A DNA stretch of 64,000 nucleotides, from positions 18,805,231-18,869,230 of the forward strand of contig JASFXZ010000014.1 of the NCBI GenBank assembly GCA_032209605.1, given 5' to 3'. The stretch's first letter is position 1, and every line of letters begins with the position of its first letter. The notes under the pieces are model-generated. The model was not told the DNA's origin. It saw only the letters and a program-made list of their open reading frames with translations, and searched no databases. Positions 13,330-24,490 of this stretch are shown here, piece after piece. Both the position numbers and the translations under genes were made by a program. Origin of the DNA: Mactromeris polynyma (lineage: Eukaryota; Mollusca; Bivalvia; Venerida; Mactridae).

Positions 13330-13677
13330 TTAAGCTCACCTGAGCACTTTGTGCTCACGGTTTGTGGTCAAGGTGTGAGCTTTTCTGATCAGGTTTCGTT
13401 TGTCGTCTGTCCCTCCGTCTGTCAACAATTGTTTAAAATACATCTCCTCTGCAACCACAGGTCAGATTTTCATGAAATTTTGCCGGAAGCTTATGTGGTG
13501 ACACTACAAGAATGGCATCGCGATTTATAAACAACAACAACAACAAAATGGCTGACTTCCTGTATTGCTTCTAAAAACATCTCCTCTGAAACCAGTTTGT
13601 GGAATTTCACAAAATTTAGGGTGATATCGATCGACTCTGAAAATAAAGCGAGGGTTTTGGATTTGTCGAAAAACATG
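13330..13677 (+). repeat. Bivalve-type long dispersed repeat (copy ii), left part
   Basis: Begins 'ttaagctcacctgagcactttgtgctcacgg' followed by the 'gtcgtctgtccctccgtctgtcaacaattg' phrase typical of the family. It is cut at 13677 by element 3 and resumes at 16942. Confidence 0.75.
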
Positions 13678-13858
13678 CCTGTACGAAAACTCTGAGCCAA
13701 TTCTGGGCAGAATCTGTACCAATTCTGGGCAGATTGCACACAGAATTCCTGTTTTCTGTACAGAGTTGACACAGACACAGAATCTGACATAAAATCTGTA
13801 CAGAAAATATTTTTTTTCTGTACAGAATCATACTGAACCAGATTTTTGTCTGTACAGA

Positions 13859-14002
13859 TTATTGTATCAGACAGATTTTTCACCCTTTTCATTTTTACAA
13901 GACAGATTTTTAGTACTCTGTCTGTACAGGTTATTGTATCAGACAGATTTTTCACCCTTTTCATTTTTACAAGACAGATTTTTAGTACTTTAAAAAAAGT
14001 GA
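13859..14002 (+). repeat. 72-bp direct duplication in the left arm of element 3
   Basis: Two near-identical 72-bp units begin at 13859 and 13931 (ttattgtatcagacagattt...). The first ends with a TCTGTACAG word. They create open frames on both strands that are not genes. Confidence 0.9.
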
Positions 14003-14798
14003 AGCTTTGCTTGACAAAAATGCTTTTCATCTGACATAGAGCTGAATGTCAAGGTCGGCACAAATGTCAACCACTGTGTGGCAGATAGACAGCCAACACC
14101 ATCACTGTTTGTTCTAGTTATGTATGGACTTACACCCAGGGTTATGGATCTATTTACTATGTATTTGACAAAAAACTGACAATAATGCACATGCAAATAC
14201 ATTCATACTGTACTCACAGTCATACTTTTAGAACAACCAGTTTCTGCAGAAAACCTCAGGTCATGTCTGTTACAGCCTTTTTTCTCTTAAGTGCAAGTTT
14301 TAATTTCATTTTAATGTCCATTACACCTTCACAACCATAATTTATGGTCCTCTTTTCTTGTTATCAAGGGGCATGTTTGTTTATAATAAACCTGCAAGCC
14401 AGATTCTGTGTATCAAGATGAGAACATTCTATAGATAAGACAGAGCTACTGACCAGGAGCTTTTTGAAGAGGCACTCTATGGGGGCAAATAAGTGTTCCA
14501 ATATAGAATACTTCATAAATAAACAAACAAAACAATGTGTTTGAATATTATTACTTTTTAATTACATTTTTGCAGAATTAAAAAAGATAAGGTACATTTA
14601 CCTGTTGACTTTTTTGTATAACATTTTTATTTGAATCAAGAATCCCTCATGAACCTCTCTGCTGTGTTGCTCCAGGTAAACCCCAGAAAGGTCAGATGGT
14701 CACTTGGAACTTCCTCTCAACCTCATGAGTACAGCCTAACTTCAGCTTGTTAGTTTTTGTTGAATAACAGTGGTTATACATTAAATTGTATCCGAAAT

Positions 14799-15741
14799 AT
14801 GTTTGGTATAGTTTACTTTGAGATAGATAATACACTGTTTGTTGTGAGAAAAACTCACAGGGACTTAACTTGCACGATGTTTGAGAGAAATTCGAAATGT
14901 ACAATGACATGGGGTCAGCAAGATTATCGAGGAATCATCATCAAAACAGGAGGTAGGTTAAGATTTTCTTGCATTGCTGCATTTTATTGAAATTACAATT
15001 TCACTATAAACAAAAATCTGGAAAATATTACTATTTTATTTACAATATAAATGCTTTAGATATGGTATTCAAAATTAAAACATGTGGTCAGCATTTTTTA
15101 CAGATATCCTGCTAATAATTGAAAATGTCTGCAAATTTGTGATTCACATAATAACCTGCTTAAAGTTATTACTGCTTGATATGGCTATGTTAGTATGTAA
15201 AGAATACTGTAGTATGTAAGGAGAAAAATCTGTTGTGACACTGTTTGTTGTTAAATTTAGAAAAAGAAGCAGAGCTGAAAAAGGAGTCTAAAGAACTTGT
15301 AGTGTTGCTTAGATCTTTTATGTGTATTGTTTCTGAAAATGAAATTTATTTTCCAACAGCAATAATTCCAAGAGAAACGCTGGCAAGGTCCAGAGGACAG
15401 GGTCTTGGTGGCAGCAAGGGACAAAATGACATGAGACCGGTGTTGGATCCTGTGGTCATACATGCTTGCAAAGGTAAATGTTTTGATACACTGGACCTGC
15501 TTTAACATCAGATTATAATGTTACAACAATTGATTATCATTTTAATGTTAATGTACCATGAAAGTCTATAAGATTTCTGATTAGTTTTAAGCTTATTGAT
15601 ACATGTGCTTCAAATATAATTTATGACTGGAATGAAATCAAATTTGTATTTTTCTCTTTAGATTATGTGCGAAGGTGGTGCAAGGACCGGAGTAAGAATG
15701 TCCCTGATGACTGCACTTTAAACCGAGCAGTCACCAGGTAG
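14799..15741 (+). CDS. Predicted BEN-domain protein, three exons, inside palindrome-armed element 3
   Basis: Exons 14799-14952, 15261-15473 and 15662-15741 join in frame (both introns phase 1; donors gtaggt and gtaaat, acceptors aaatttag and tctctttag) to give about 148 residues. Exon 1 encodes MFGIVYFEIDNTLFVVRKTH and continues to a TWGQQDYRGIIIKTG strand, a leader type I associate with molluscan and cnidarian BEN proteins. Exon 2 has a charged Glu/Lys helix, then IIPRETLARSRGQG, a Gly/Lys-rich linker and RPVLDPVVIHACK. Exon 3 gives DYVRRWCK and DDCTLNRAVTR before TAG. The pattern 'hydrophobic-P-R-E-x-L-A-x-S ... LDP ... YV ... L..A(I/V)' is that of a BEN domain, a sequence-specific DNA-binding fold. 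The gene lies between the TCTGTACAGA arms, so it is probably transposon cargo. The Met is tentative: the frame is open upstream to an acceptor-like aacag at 14770. The family call is from memory of the pattern, not a search. Confidence 0.65.
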
Positions 15742-16161
15742 ATCGACTACTCAAGGAAAGAGTTGAAGAAAGTGCTGAATACATCAACAATAAAACAACC
15801 AAAAAACATTTTAAACCATTTATACAAGGGGCATTCAATATATTCTGTCACTACTACGATCCATAGCAATATTTCAGGAGTAGCAAGTGGAAATTTGGTG
15901 TATACAATGACCATTCTACCATGTATACTGACACAAATTTTATTCAAATTCATTCAGCTGTTTTAAAGATATTACTACTTTTTGAAGCATTAGTCATATA
16001 CACTGGCCATTTTGAAGTCTAAAATGAAGCCTGAACAAAAAATTGAAATCAGGAGTTACAGTGACAGAACTAAATGAATCCGCCTCGCATATTGATATAG
16101 ATTTCACGGAAAGTTTACATTATCATAGTTCTAATTGAATGTCTTGTTATCATTCTTGTTT

Positions 16162-16425
16162 TTCGGCGCAGTCATACTAACATGGCTTTGCTATTTGCAT
16201 ATCAGTGTTGTGTAAACCAATCAAATCTTATGTTAACAACTAAATCAACTTCTCTTCAACCGAAAAACATTCGTTACCTTGTCCCAGATTGGTTTTAAAC
16301 TTTCGATAAGGGGTACGTTACCTTACTGAAATTTTGGTGAATTTTCCGAATTCCATTTTGGATCTCGAGTGACCAGCAATCGTTTTTATGTTGCATTGTT
16401 TATGTTGCACAATGTATAATGTGAA
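16162..16425 (+). repeat. Family R, copy B, nested in element 3
   Basis: Opens 'ttttcggcgcagtcatactaacatggc' and closes 'gtgaccagcaatcg'. Lies between the BEN gene and the right palindromic arm, so it was probably inserted after element 3 formed. Confidence 0.8.
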
Positions 16426-16941
16426 GACAATAAAACTGTAAAGCTATTATAGTATTTCATTGGCATTTTAATTATAGTAATGTATTTTAATTCAGTTTTC
16501 ATGTACATGTATATGCAACCACTTTTCTGTGCGAATATTTTTTTCTGTACAGAAATTTTTCTGTACAGAAATTTTTCTGTACAGATATTCTGTACAGAAT
16601 TTTTTCTGTACAGAATATTATACTACATATTTTGGTACAGATTTTTGTCTGTACAGAATTCAATATGTGTTCCTTTACCAATTTTATTCTGTACAGAAAA
16701 TTATACTGCTTTTTTCTGCCCAGATTTTTTCTGCCCAGATTTTATTCGGCCTAATTTAAATATTTCGCGAAATCTGTACAGATTTTGTTCTTCGTCTTCA
16801 TATTAAAAATCTATTTATAGAATTCTGGTTCAGCTATGTTTCAATGTAGCAGAATATTTTCTGTACAGAATCTGCACAGAAATTCTGTGTTTTAGTCTGT
16901 ACAGAATCTGGTTGCAGTCTGCCCAGACCTTTTCGTACAGG

Positions 16942-17412
16942 AGGCCACCTGGGCCCAGAGCCATTTTCCCTTTGGGCCCAATTTTGATGTAACGTCCGAC
17001 AGATCAGGTCCTTGGGTGACCTTTACCTATGTGTATTTTAGTTAAAACTTCAAAAAAATTCTTGTCGAAAACTACAGGCCCAATTTGATATAATTTCACC
17101 TGAATGATCATAAGGTGATCTTCTACGAAGAGTGTTCAAATTATTTGTGAGAATCTTTACTTCTACCACATTTTGCACCCTGTGACACAGGACCTGATAG
17201 TTCCAAACATTTCTGGGGCTTAGGTGAGCGATTCAGGGCTTAGGTGAGCGATTCAGGGCTTAGGTGAGCGATTCAGGGCTTAGGTGAGCGATTCAGGGCT
17301 TAGGTGAGCGATTCAGGGCTTAGGTGAGCGATTCAGGGCTTAGGTGAGCGATTCAGGGCTTAGGTGAGCGATTCAGGGCTTAGGTGAGCGATTCAGGGCA
17401 TGGCCCTCTTGT
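16942..17412 (+). repeat. Bivalve-type long dispersed repeat (copy ii), right part
   Basis: Contains 'tttgggcccaattttgatg' and 'caggcccaatttgatataatttcacctgaatgatc', and closes with a multiplied 'ggtgagcgattcagggc' ending and 'atggccctcttgtta'. Confidence 0.7.
17219..17400 (+). repeat. 20-bp tandem repeat, 9 near-identical copies
   Basis: Unit taggtgagcgattcagggct, nine times with only the last copy altered. It amplifies the normal 3'-terminal signature of the surrounding long repeat. Confidence 0.97.
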
Positions 17413-17569
17413 TATTTTTGCCTACAATAATGAAACCACCTCACAGCTTAACACTGACTTTCCTCGGAACCGATGATATTCTTATTGTTGAGTTATCACA
17501 CTTAGAAACTTCCAATTATCAAACATTTATATGCAATACATGACATTAGTGTTTTAAGCTCCACTAAGT

Positions 17570-17750
17570 TCAGTAAAACCTCAATAAGAAGACCACCCTT
17601 GGGACCTATGAAAACTGGTCTTTATATTGAGTTGGTCTTATTATTGAGGTTGAATAAAGAACACAACAGTGAAAATGGACTAGAAAATTGTGTCCTTAAT
17701 TATGAGGTGATCTTATTATTGAGGTGGTTTCTAAGTGAGGTTTTACTCTA
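17570..17750. mobile_element. Mariner-like palindromic MITE, copy 1
   Basis: cagtaaaacctcaataagaagacc at the left and ...aagtgaggttttact at the right, with internal inverted 'ggtcttattattgaggt' segments. No coding capacity. Confidence 0.75.
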
Positions 17751-17754
17751 CTGG

Positions 17755-19035
17755 TGTAGATGGCATTTTCTTGAAATAAACATCTGGCTCATTTGTGTGT
17801 GTTTTTGTTCTGTTAATAGAAAATTAATAGGCTTCTACCTCTTTAAACTATTCTATGCCTACTGATTATTTAATTAGCTAAATCACTGGCTGTGTAGGCT
17901 TTTGGACTAGTTGAAATGACTAATGAGCAATCTGTATGCATATGGATGGTGTTGTCTTTGGAACATGCTATTTTTACTGGGATTCATTAGTAAATATAAG
18001 CTCAGATATATTTCTAGAAGTATTTCTATATGTCCATGGTATAATTTGTCATTTTGCTTCCATAATAATCATCTCATTTATCTTCTTCCTGTATTTTTGC
18101 AATTTTCCAATCTATAGGTACTGTAGCTATGTGCTGAAGACATAGACAAAATCCAGAATTCGTCAAAAATGCATGGGTTTTTACCAAGGATACAAACAAA
18201 ATTTAATTTTAGATCCATTGATGATCTGAGTCATATGTTAAATCCAGTAATTGTTTTCAATACTATTCAAGCATAATGTTAACAGTATGTTGTATACGTT
18301 GCTGTACCATAGGATTAGTGGGTATAACCCCATACCTTATACCAATTAGTCTGGAGTATATATCTGTTGACTAGGAGATTTTCTGATTAATTCAGTTAAT
18401 TTTTATAATCACCAATGAAATAATACCAGAGTGCCTTAAAAGTGCTTCTCATATTTCAATGAATTGAATTGTCATAGGGAATCGAAAGTCACATCAGTTC
18501 TGGGGAAACGTTTCATCTAATAACTGTTTGAAGCTCTTTGCCGTAATCATTAATAATTAGCCATACCATATTAATCATAAACAATGTTCTAAGATTTCTT
18601 TATTAAGTTTCAAATATCATTCAAGAGAGAAAGTAAAAATATGCATCTGTTAATGTCATATGCTGGAATATCATGCTTCTCACATTTTGATTAATGATGA
18701 TTGTAAATGGAGATAGAACAGTTTATTTACTCTGTCATATGCATCCAGGCAGTTAAAACATATATGATTCATTTCTCCTTTGAACAAATGCTGTCTTATA
18801 ACATGCTGAATTATGACGTTCCAGGAAAAGCTGACTGTTTACGTTGTTGTCATAGTGAATTCCTAATATGCTAGTGCAGTTAGGTCTGAGTACTCAACTA
18901 ATGCTATGTACAGCCATGGAACACCTTGAATTATCACTAAGCTCTGCTATGGTTCCATCCAGCATAAACAAAGCTTTAAATGTCATGAACTTACATTGCT
19001 CCATTTTATAACGTCATGTAGTGCACATATGTTGA
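17755..19035. other. Intergenic stretch without recognised features
   Basis: AT-rich, no domain-bearing frame. Two overlapping short frames at 17923-18145 are hydrophobic by composition only. Confidence 0.5.
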
Positions 19036-19037
19036 TA

Positions 19038-19224
19038 TACAGTAAAACCTCACTTAAAGACCACCTCAATGATAAAACCACCTCGATAAAAATATAAAAC
19101 ATTCAAGTTCATTTTCACTGTTTTGCACTTTATTCAACCTCATTATTAAGACCACCTCAATAAGAAGACCAGTTTTCAATTAAGGGTCCCTGGAGGGAGG
19201 TCGTATTATTGAGATTTTACTGTA
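19038..19224. mobile_element. Mariner-like palindromic MITE, copy 2
   Basis: tacagtaaaacctcact ... gagattttactgta with TA at both ends. The whole unit is an imperfect palindrome around 'ttcactgttttgcactttattcaacctc'. Confidence 0.8.
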
Positions 19225-20280
19225 TATCTCTGTGCATCGTAGGTATAATGTATAGAAGAGCAAGCATCATACTTAATGCTGAACATTCTGTTAGGTACCC
19301 TGTGGTCACACTGGAAAAGGATGATTATCTGTGGTCAGTTAATGGTCCTTCTGGTTTAAATGGTCAGTAGGTGATCACAGTGCCTGAAAATGGTCTTCAG
19401 TGAATAACAGGAGAATAATAATGCTTGGGCCTACATTCATCTGTCTTCATTTGGTCAATAGATGACCTCTTAGTTTTGGAAATTTGCTTGGTCTCTAAGG
19501 CTGCTTGGTCTGCACTTTACTCCCCTAGCTGCACTGCAACCTCCAATATTCTATCGTTGGACCATATGTGTGTTTTACAACAGCTCATGTTCCTGATATG
19601 TTGTTAAATATTGGTTATCAATAATTTAAACACAAGGTGTTGTAACACATGCCAAGTACTAAATGTAGGATTTATTGTACTGTAACATGCAATCTGTATC
19701 CGTACAGAATTTGTTTTGAAGTGTCTAGCAGATTATTTGTCATTATACTCCTTAGTGTCATCATTTAAACCTCCCATGCTGACCCCATTACCACTGTGGA
19801 GGTGAATCTTATCCTACAACAAGAAGAGCTGTCTAGAGCATGACTAGAAAGTTAGTGGCTATTATAGTTGGTTAGCTTGGTTAGCTATACACATGGACTC
19901 TAACTCCCCCTTGGTGACTAGAAAAGTCACTACATGACCTTGTCTGGTACTGTTGATTACTTAATCCTTCCTTTACTGTGAATATGGTCACTTAATTAAT
20001 ACCTAAATCAATAATTTAACCCTTACAAGTGGAGCTCTCAAGGGTCAAAACCCATCAAAATCGAACTGATTATGTTTGCAAATGAACTTATTGTAGATTT
20101 CTGTATAGGTAACGAAATCAGCTAACCATTCATTATAATTCATCATAGATTTTATATCAGACAATTTTTTTAATCCATGCTAATGATCAAATAGGACTTG
20201 TCGAATCAATTTCCTTTTCATAAACATAATAACAATATAAAACTGATCAGATGGCAACTGCAACAGTTCAGCAAGCAACT
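19225..20280. other. Intergenic stretch without recognised features
   Basis: Only short frames and scattered repeat-like phrases; nothing assignable. Confidence 0.5.
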
Positions 20281-20289
20281 TATTTGTCA

Positions 20290-20570
20290 TCTAAGTTGTT
20301 ATCTAAATTGGTAGAGCAGTTAGTGTCATGGCCAATCCAGAGTTTGTTGGTCTGAATCCTGGCTGAGGCACATGTTCTCGATTAAGACTTGACAGAAAAA
20401 GAATTCATCAAAAGTTATGTGTCCTTCACTTTCTGATTGATGTGGGAAATTTCCAGTTGCTTGCAGATTGACAAGTTAGTACTGGTTATAGTACATGTAC
20501 CAGGAAATCTCTTGGTTACCAGGTCAACTGTCTGCCATACACAACTGAAGTATGGTGGAAAACTTCCAAC
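20290..20570 (+). repeat. tRNA-headed SINE, copy with long tail
   Basis: The head has 'taaattggtagagcagttagtg' (A-box side) and 'ttggtctgaatcctggctgagg' (B-box side). The tail 'ccagttgcttgcagattgacaagttagtactgg ... ccagg' matches the tail at 31385-31440. Heavily diverged. Confidence 0.5.
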
Positions 20571-21234
20571 ACAACAATGTCTTGCCGGACTATTTCATAG
20601 ATAATGGGTATTATCATAGATCAATACTGCAACTTGTTTGCCTAAATGATATCATAAATTGTGAAGTATTTACAGTACATATTGCAGAATTTGTTCAGGC
20701 CATGGACCAATTGCTATCTTTATTCATTTTCTCACTGACTGTCATGGTTTCTACCTCCCGGAATGAAACTAATCAGGGTTTTTTAATTATTGACACTGAT
20801 TAACCTTGCTTGTGTTAGGTTCGTGTATTGAGAACTAATTGATTAACTCAATGTTGTATTGTTGAATAAATAAAGAAGATATTCCTTGAACAAAGAGCTA
20901 TTGTCAGTCTGAAATCAATGATAATGTTTACATTTGTAAACATGACCTTACCTTGATGTCAATGTTCACTGTGCTTTGTTAGTGTGTACAGCAGTTGCCA
21001 TTTTCCCAGAATTTAATGTATATTTTCTCCACCATTATTTTACACCTGGTTATGTATTGACATGCAGCGCAATCTCTTTATCACAATACACTTTTAGAGA
21101 TACAGATCTTGGCTGTTGTTAAAAGGTTGTTGCTGTAGAATGTGATTTAGTTGATAGTAAATTTCTTTCTTCAGGAACATTTTATTCTTGCATACCAGAC
21201 TGGGATTTCCCACGTTTCCGTCGGTGCTGGAAAA

Positions 21235-21484
21235 AATATCTTACACAATGTTACAACTGCTGGTCACTCCAGATCCAAAATGGATTTCGGTAAATTCATC
21301 GAAATTCAGTGGATTTAGGTTAGGTAACGTACCCTTTATCGAAACATTAACCAATCCACATCAAGGTTACAAACGTTGTTTGGTTGAAGAGCCTCAGTGG
21401 TTCACATAAAATTTGATTGGTGTACACAACACTGATAAGCAGCATATATCCAAACTATGTAAGTAAAGGCTGCGCCGAAAAATG
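21235..21484 (-). repeat. Family R, copy C
   Basis: Reverse orientation: 'ctgctggtcactccagatccaaaatgg ... ggctgcgccgaaaaa'. Its outer end abuts the hAT insertion at 21494. Confidence 0.8.
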
Positions 21485-21493
21485 ATTGTCCAC

Positions 21494-21912
21494 TAGTGTT
21501 TCATAATCGGACCCAAATCACTATCGATAATCAAATCGAATCGGCAAAACACTATCGATTGATTATAATCGAAATGTAAATTCACTCGCACAGTTTACAC
21601 GTGACATTCTCCATATCCCGAGTTTTCTTTGATGGAGGACCTTCCTTGATTTTTTGAACCCGAAATATTTCCAAACATTTGATCTAGTGGCCCCAGGATA
21701 CGGGTACAATGTAAGCGACAAATCGTTATCCTGCTTCTCAGCCATTTTTTTGACAACCGGAAGTGTTAAGTAACTGAAAGTAGCGAAAAGACAAATGAGC
21801 GGAAAGAGGCCAAAGACGTGCATTATTGTCTTGGCGACGATCGATATCTCAGCTCAACAATCGATAGTCGGGGACTTTATCATAACAGCGACGATTTTTC
21901 GCAGAATCACTA
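21494..21912 (-). mobile_element. Short hAT derivative with 8-bp target duplication
   Basis: Exact 8-bp duplication TTGTCCAC at 21486-21493 and 21913-21920. Ends TAGTGTTTC and GAATCACTA are near-inverse. The minus strand (reading down from about 21745) carries MAEKQDNDLSLTLYPYPGAT then RSNVWKYFGFKK, the first half of a BED-type zinc finger, so this is a deletion derivative of a BED-hAT element. About 419 bp, non-autonomous. Confidence 0.8.
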
Positions 21913-21999
21913 TTGTCCACAGTATGCAACAGCCTCAGAACAATTGGTATGGGTTTATTTATAATAAACCAATGGGTGCATGCATTGTTTTCATTTATT

Positions 22000-23735
22000 A
22001 AATGTTTAATATTTCTTAAAATCTTACCCTTTAGTTCATACATCTATATAGAATTAACCATACTTTGAGTGGCAATATGTCTCTAAATTCCACTGCCTGG
22101 CAGTGAATTTTAATAACAAATGTTGCTATGTCATAGTTCTCATAGGCTGAACTTTGTTTTCTCTCGGTTAAATGTCAGTATTCTCAGATAGAAGAATAGT
22201 TTTCGTAAGAATTCCAAATTGAGTGATTTCTGGACCATCTGGGGACAACATCTTAACATTTAACAAAGGCCATATCATTTGACCTTTTGTTGTTATTAAT
22301 CATGTCTGGACAGGGTCCATTTTCTAGGAGTTTACTGTATAAAGTCATGAGCAAGGTAACAACAGACTGAAGGATTGCACAAATATCCAACATGATGGGA
22401 AGCTAATTAAGCTGCACATATAAACATAAAAATCATTACGTAGGCGCAGATAAAGTAGGAAGCACCGAATGGTTTCAAGCATTTAAGCATCAGCATGCAT
22501 GTTTTCAGATCCAATTTCCTAAACCAATACTATATAGCCATGCTATTCACTTTGTGATTTTGTTGCCAAATTACTGTTAGCATTTGATTTAATTTGTTTG
22601 AAAGACAAGAAGATAATGAATTTTGTTTTTGTTAGGATGTTTGTTCATTATGTCTGTTAATACTAGAATACATTAATTATGTTTGCTCCTGTATTACAAC
22701 TTAATCAGGTTTGTTCTCTTCTGTTCACATGAATTTGTTCCACAGTTTCAGTTTAATCATCCAGTTTGTCAGCCAATCTGTCAGTTTAATCTCTTGGTAA
22801 TTTGAATATTAGGTTATTGCCTTTTTTGATTGAATTCTAGATATCTGACATTATTCACTCAGCTGGATGTCTGTCTGTCTGCTGTTAGCTTGCAGTGGGA
22901 CCTTTTATGGAATCTAGATTCTAATTATGATGATGTAGGCAGCATTAAATGCACTTGGATATTAATCAGGGGTGGCACTTGTCTCATGCACTAATAGTGG
23001 GAAACTGATTCTTGGTTGATGAATACATTGTTGAATTCTACAAACTACTGATGTCAATACAGTTCAAATTGTCATTTTTTCTTGCAAATCCTTGGTGGCA
23101 ATTAAAAAATGTCATTGGCAATGCGGGTTCCATAACAGAGTTCTAGAAATTAGTTTTTTGTCCAACAAGAGAAAAAAAGGTCATATTCTTCTTAACTTAT
23201 TACATTATCTGTCTATACACCTCTGGATACTGACAACCCCACACTCTCTTGGTCTCTCTCTTAGTGTTATATAGGTAGGACTGAAAATGCACTTCAGAAA
23301 TGATAGAATACCCAGTGAAATTTACAACTGACATTATGTATACTACTATAGGTATGGTGAGACGTAAATGAACTATTCTAGTCAGTATGTGTGTTATTTC
23401 ATGCCAAATACATTGAGACTTTAACAATCAATGGACTCACAATTATATATGTTCAGAGCTGTCTTATAATGGAACACAATCTGAAGGTTATGCAGTGTGG
23501 TTGTTGACCTGCATTTGCTTACAATACATCCACCTTAGTACAAAACATGACATTATTATCACCTTATCCCATTGTTTCTTGTTGCTAACAGTTATTTTAC
23601 AGTTGTTACATGAATATCTCACCAGTCTAAATAAACATATGATTCCCATGAGAATGGACACCTCTAAAACAATGTTTGTTTTTCACTCTTGCTATGTTTG
23701 GTAAAAGTTAAACATCATAAAAATGTACTGTTTGC
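22000..23735. other. Intergenic stretch without recognised features
   Basis: No domain-bearing frames; short ORFs at 23092-23274 and 23495-23704 are unremarkable. Confidence 0.5.
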
Positions 23736-23737
23736 TC

Positions 23738-24075
23738 TTTAGCTCACCTTTAAGACAATTTAAGGTTTCAGTTGTCTGGTGTTCTTCCAAGTTATTGAGC
23801 CTCAAATTTGCTCTATGTCACATCTCTGGTAGGGCATTTGTTAAATGTTAAAATGCATGTTTATTAAATCTGAATGAAATCATCTCTGAAACCAGTGCCA
23901 TCAAAATAATTCTTAAAAAATGATAAGCTGATGATCAACCCTCTACAAAAGGTATGTAGTCGGATCAAATATTTGACATGGTTATAAGGCTAGGTTTTGT
24001 TTTATTGCACACAGAACTATGGTCAGTATTGCCTAGGTGAGATGATATAAGGCCATCATAGCTCTTGTGATTCAT
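23738..24075 (+). repeat. Bivalve-type long dispersed repeat (copy iv), short and decayed
   Basis: Begins 'tttagctcacctttaag' and ends 'gcctaggtgagatgatataaggccatcatagctcttgtg', the decayed start and end signatures of the family. Confidence 0.55.
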
Positions 24076-24239
24076 ATCAACATGATATTTGTCATCACAA
24101 TGTTATAATTGATCGTTTTGTTCTTTTTTAATATTGATGCTTAATATAAGAACTTCTAAGGGCTAATGTGTCATATAATGTTCCCTGTCTCTATAACTCC
24201 AACTATGCTCTGTTTCTCACCTGTTTACCTAGAGTTGGA

Positions 24240-24490
24240 GGGGCCTCTGTAGTTGATTGTTTATGGTCACTGACTTTAAATCGCTTGTCCTTAAATGCTG
24301 TGGGAATGAATCCCACCATAGGATGTAGAATGAATTGGATGTAAGTGAGGAATATATCCGGTTGGCTTATGAAAGCCTGCTGGTTGTACCAAGTGTCTTC
24401 ATTGGGTCTTCATTCAACCTAATAGCTGAAAAGGGTACATGACCCTTGCTTTTTATGTGACTTAACTTAAAGCCTCATTACAAAAAAACA
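24240..24490 (+). repeat. Mollusc-type tRNA-derived SINE
   Basis: Opens 'ggggcctctgtagttgattg', followed by 'ggtcactgactttaaatcgcttgtcc', B-box-like 'ggaatgaatcccac' and a body with 'ccggttggcttatgaaagcctgctggttgtacc', ending near an A-rich 'ttacaaaaaaac'. I recall this order of phrases from a common bivalve SINE. Confidence 0.65.

Larger units (their letters stand above)
13678..16941 (+). mobile_element. Element 3: palindrome-armed transposon carrying a BEN-domain gene
   Basis: The ends are perfect 12-bp inverted repeats, CCTGTACGAAAA at 13678-13689 and its reverse complement at 16930-16941. The left arm (about 13690-13990) and right arm (about 16530-16925) hold roughly 15 copies by eye of the palindrome TCTGTACAGA. 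Flanking copies of CTGGGCAGA on the left and TCTGCCCAG on the right are inverted relative to one another. The interior carries the BEN gene and a nested copy of an unrelated dispersed repeat (16162-16425). It interrupts a bivalve-type long repeat that resumes at 16942. No transposase was recognised and no clear target duplication is visible, so the mobilisation class is unknown. Confidence 0.75.

Noticed and set aside
13491..14030. 179-codon minus ORF
   Set aside because: Covers the palindromic arm and a 72-bp duplication of element 3; its Cys-Thr-Asp/Tyr-Arg words are translations of the TCTGTACAGA array.
16480..16806. 108-codon plus ORF and overlapping frames
   Set aside because: Translation of the right palindromic arm of element 3 (FCTEIFLYR-like words).
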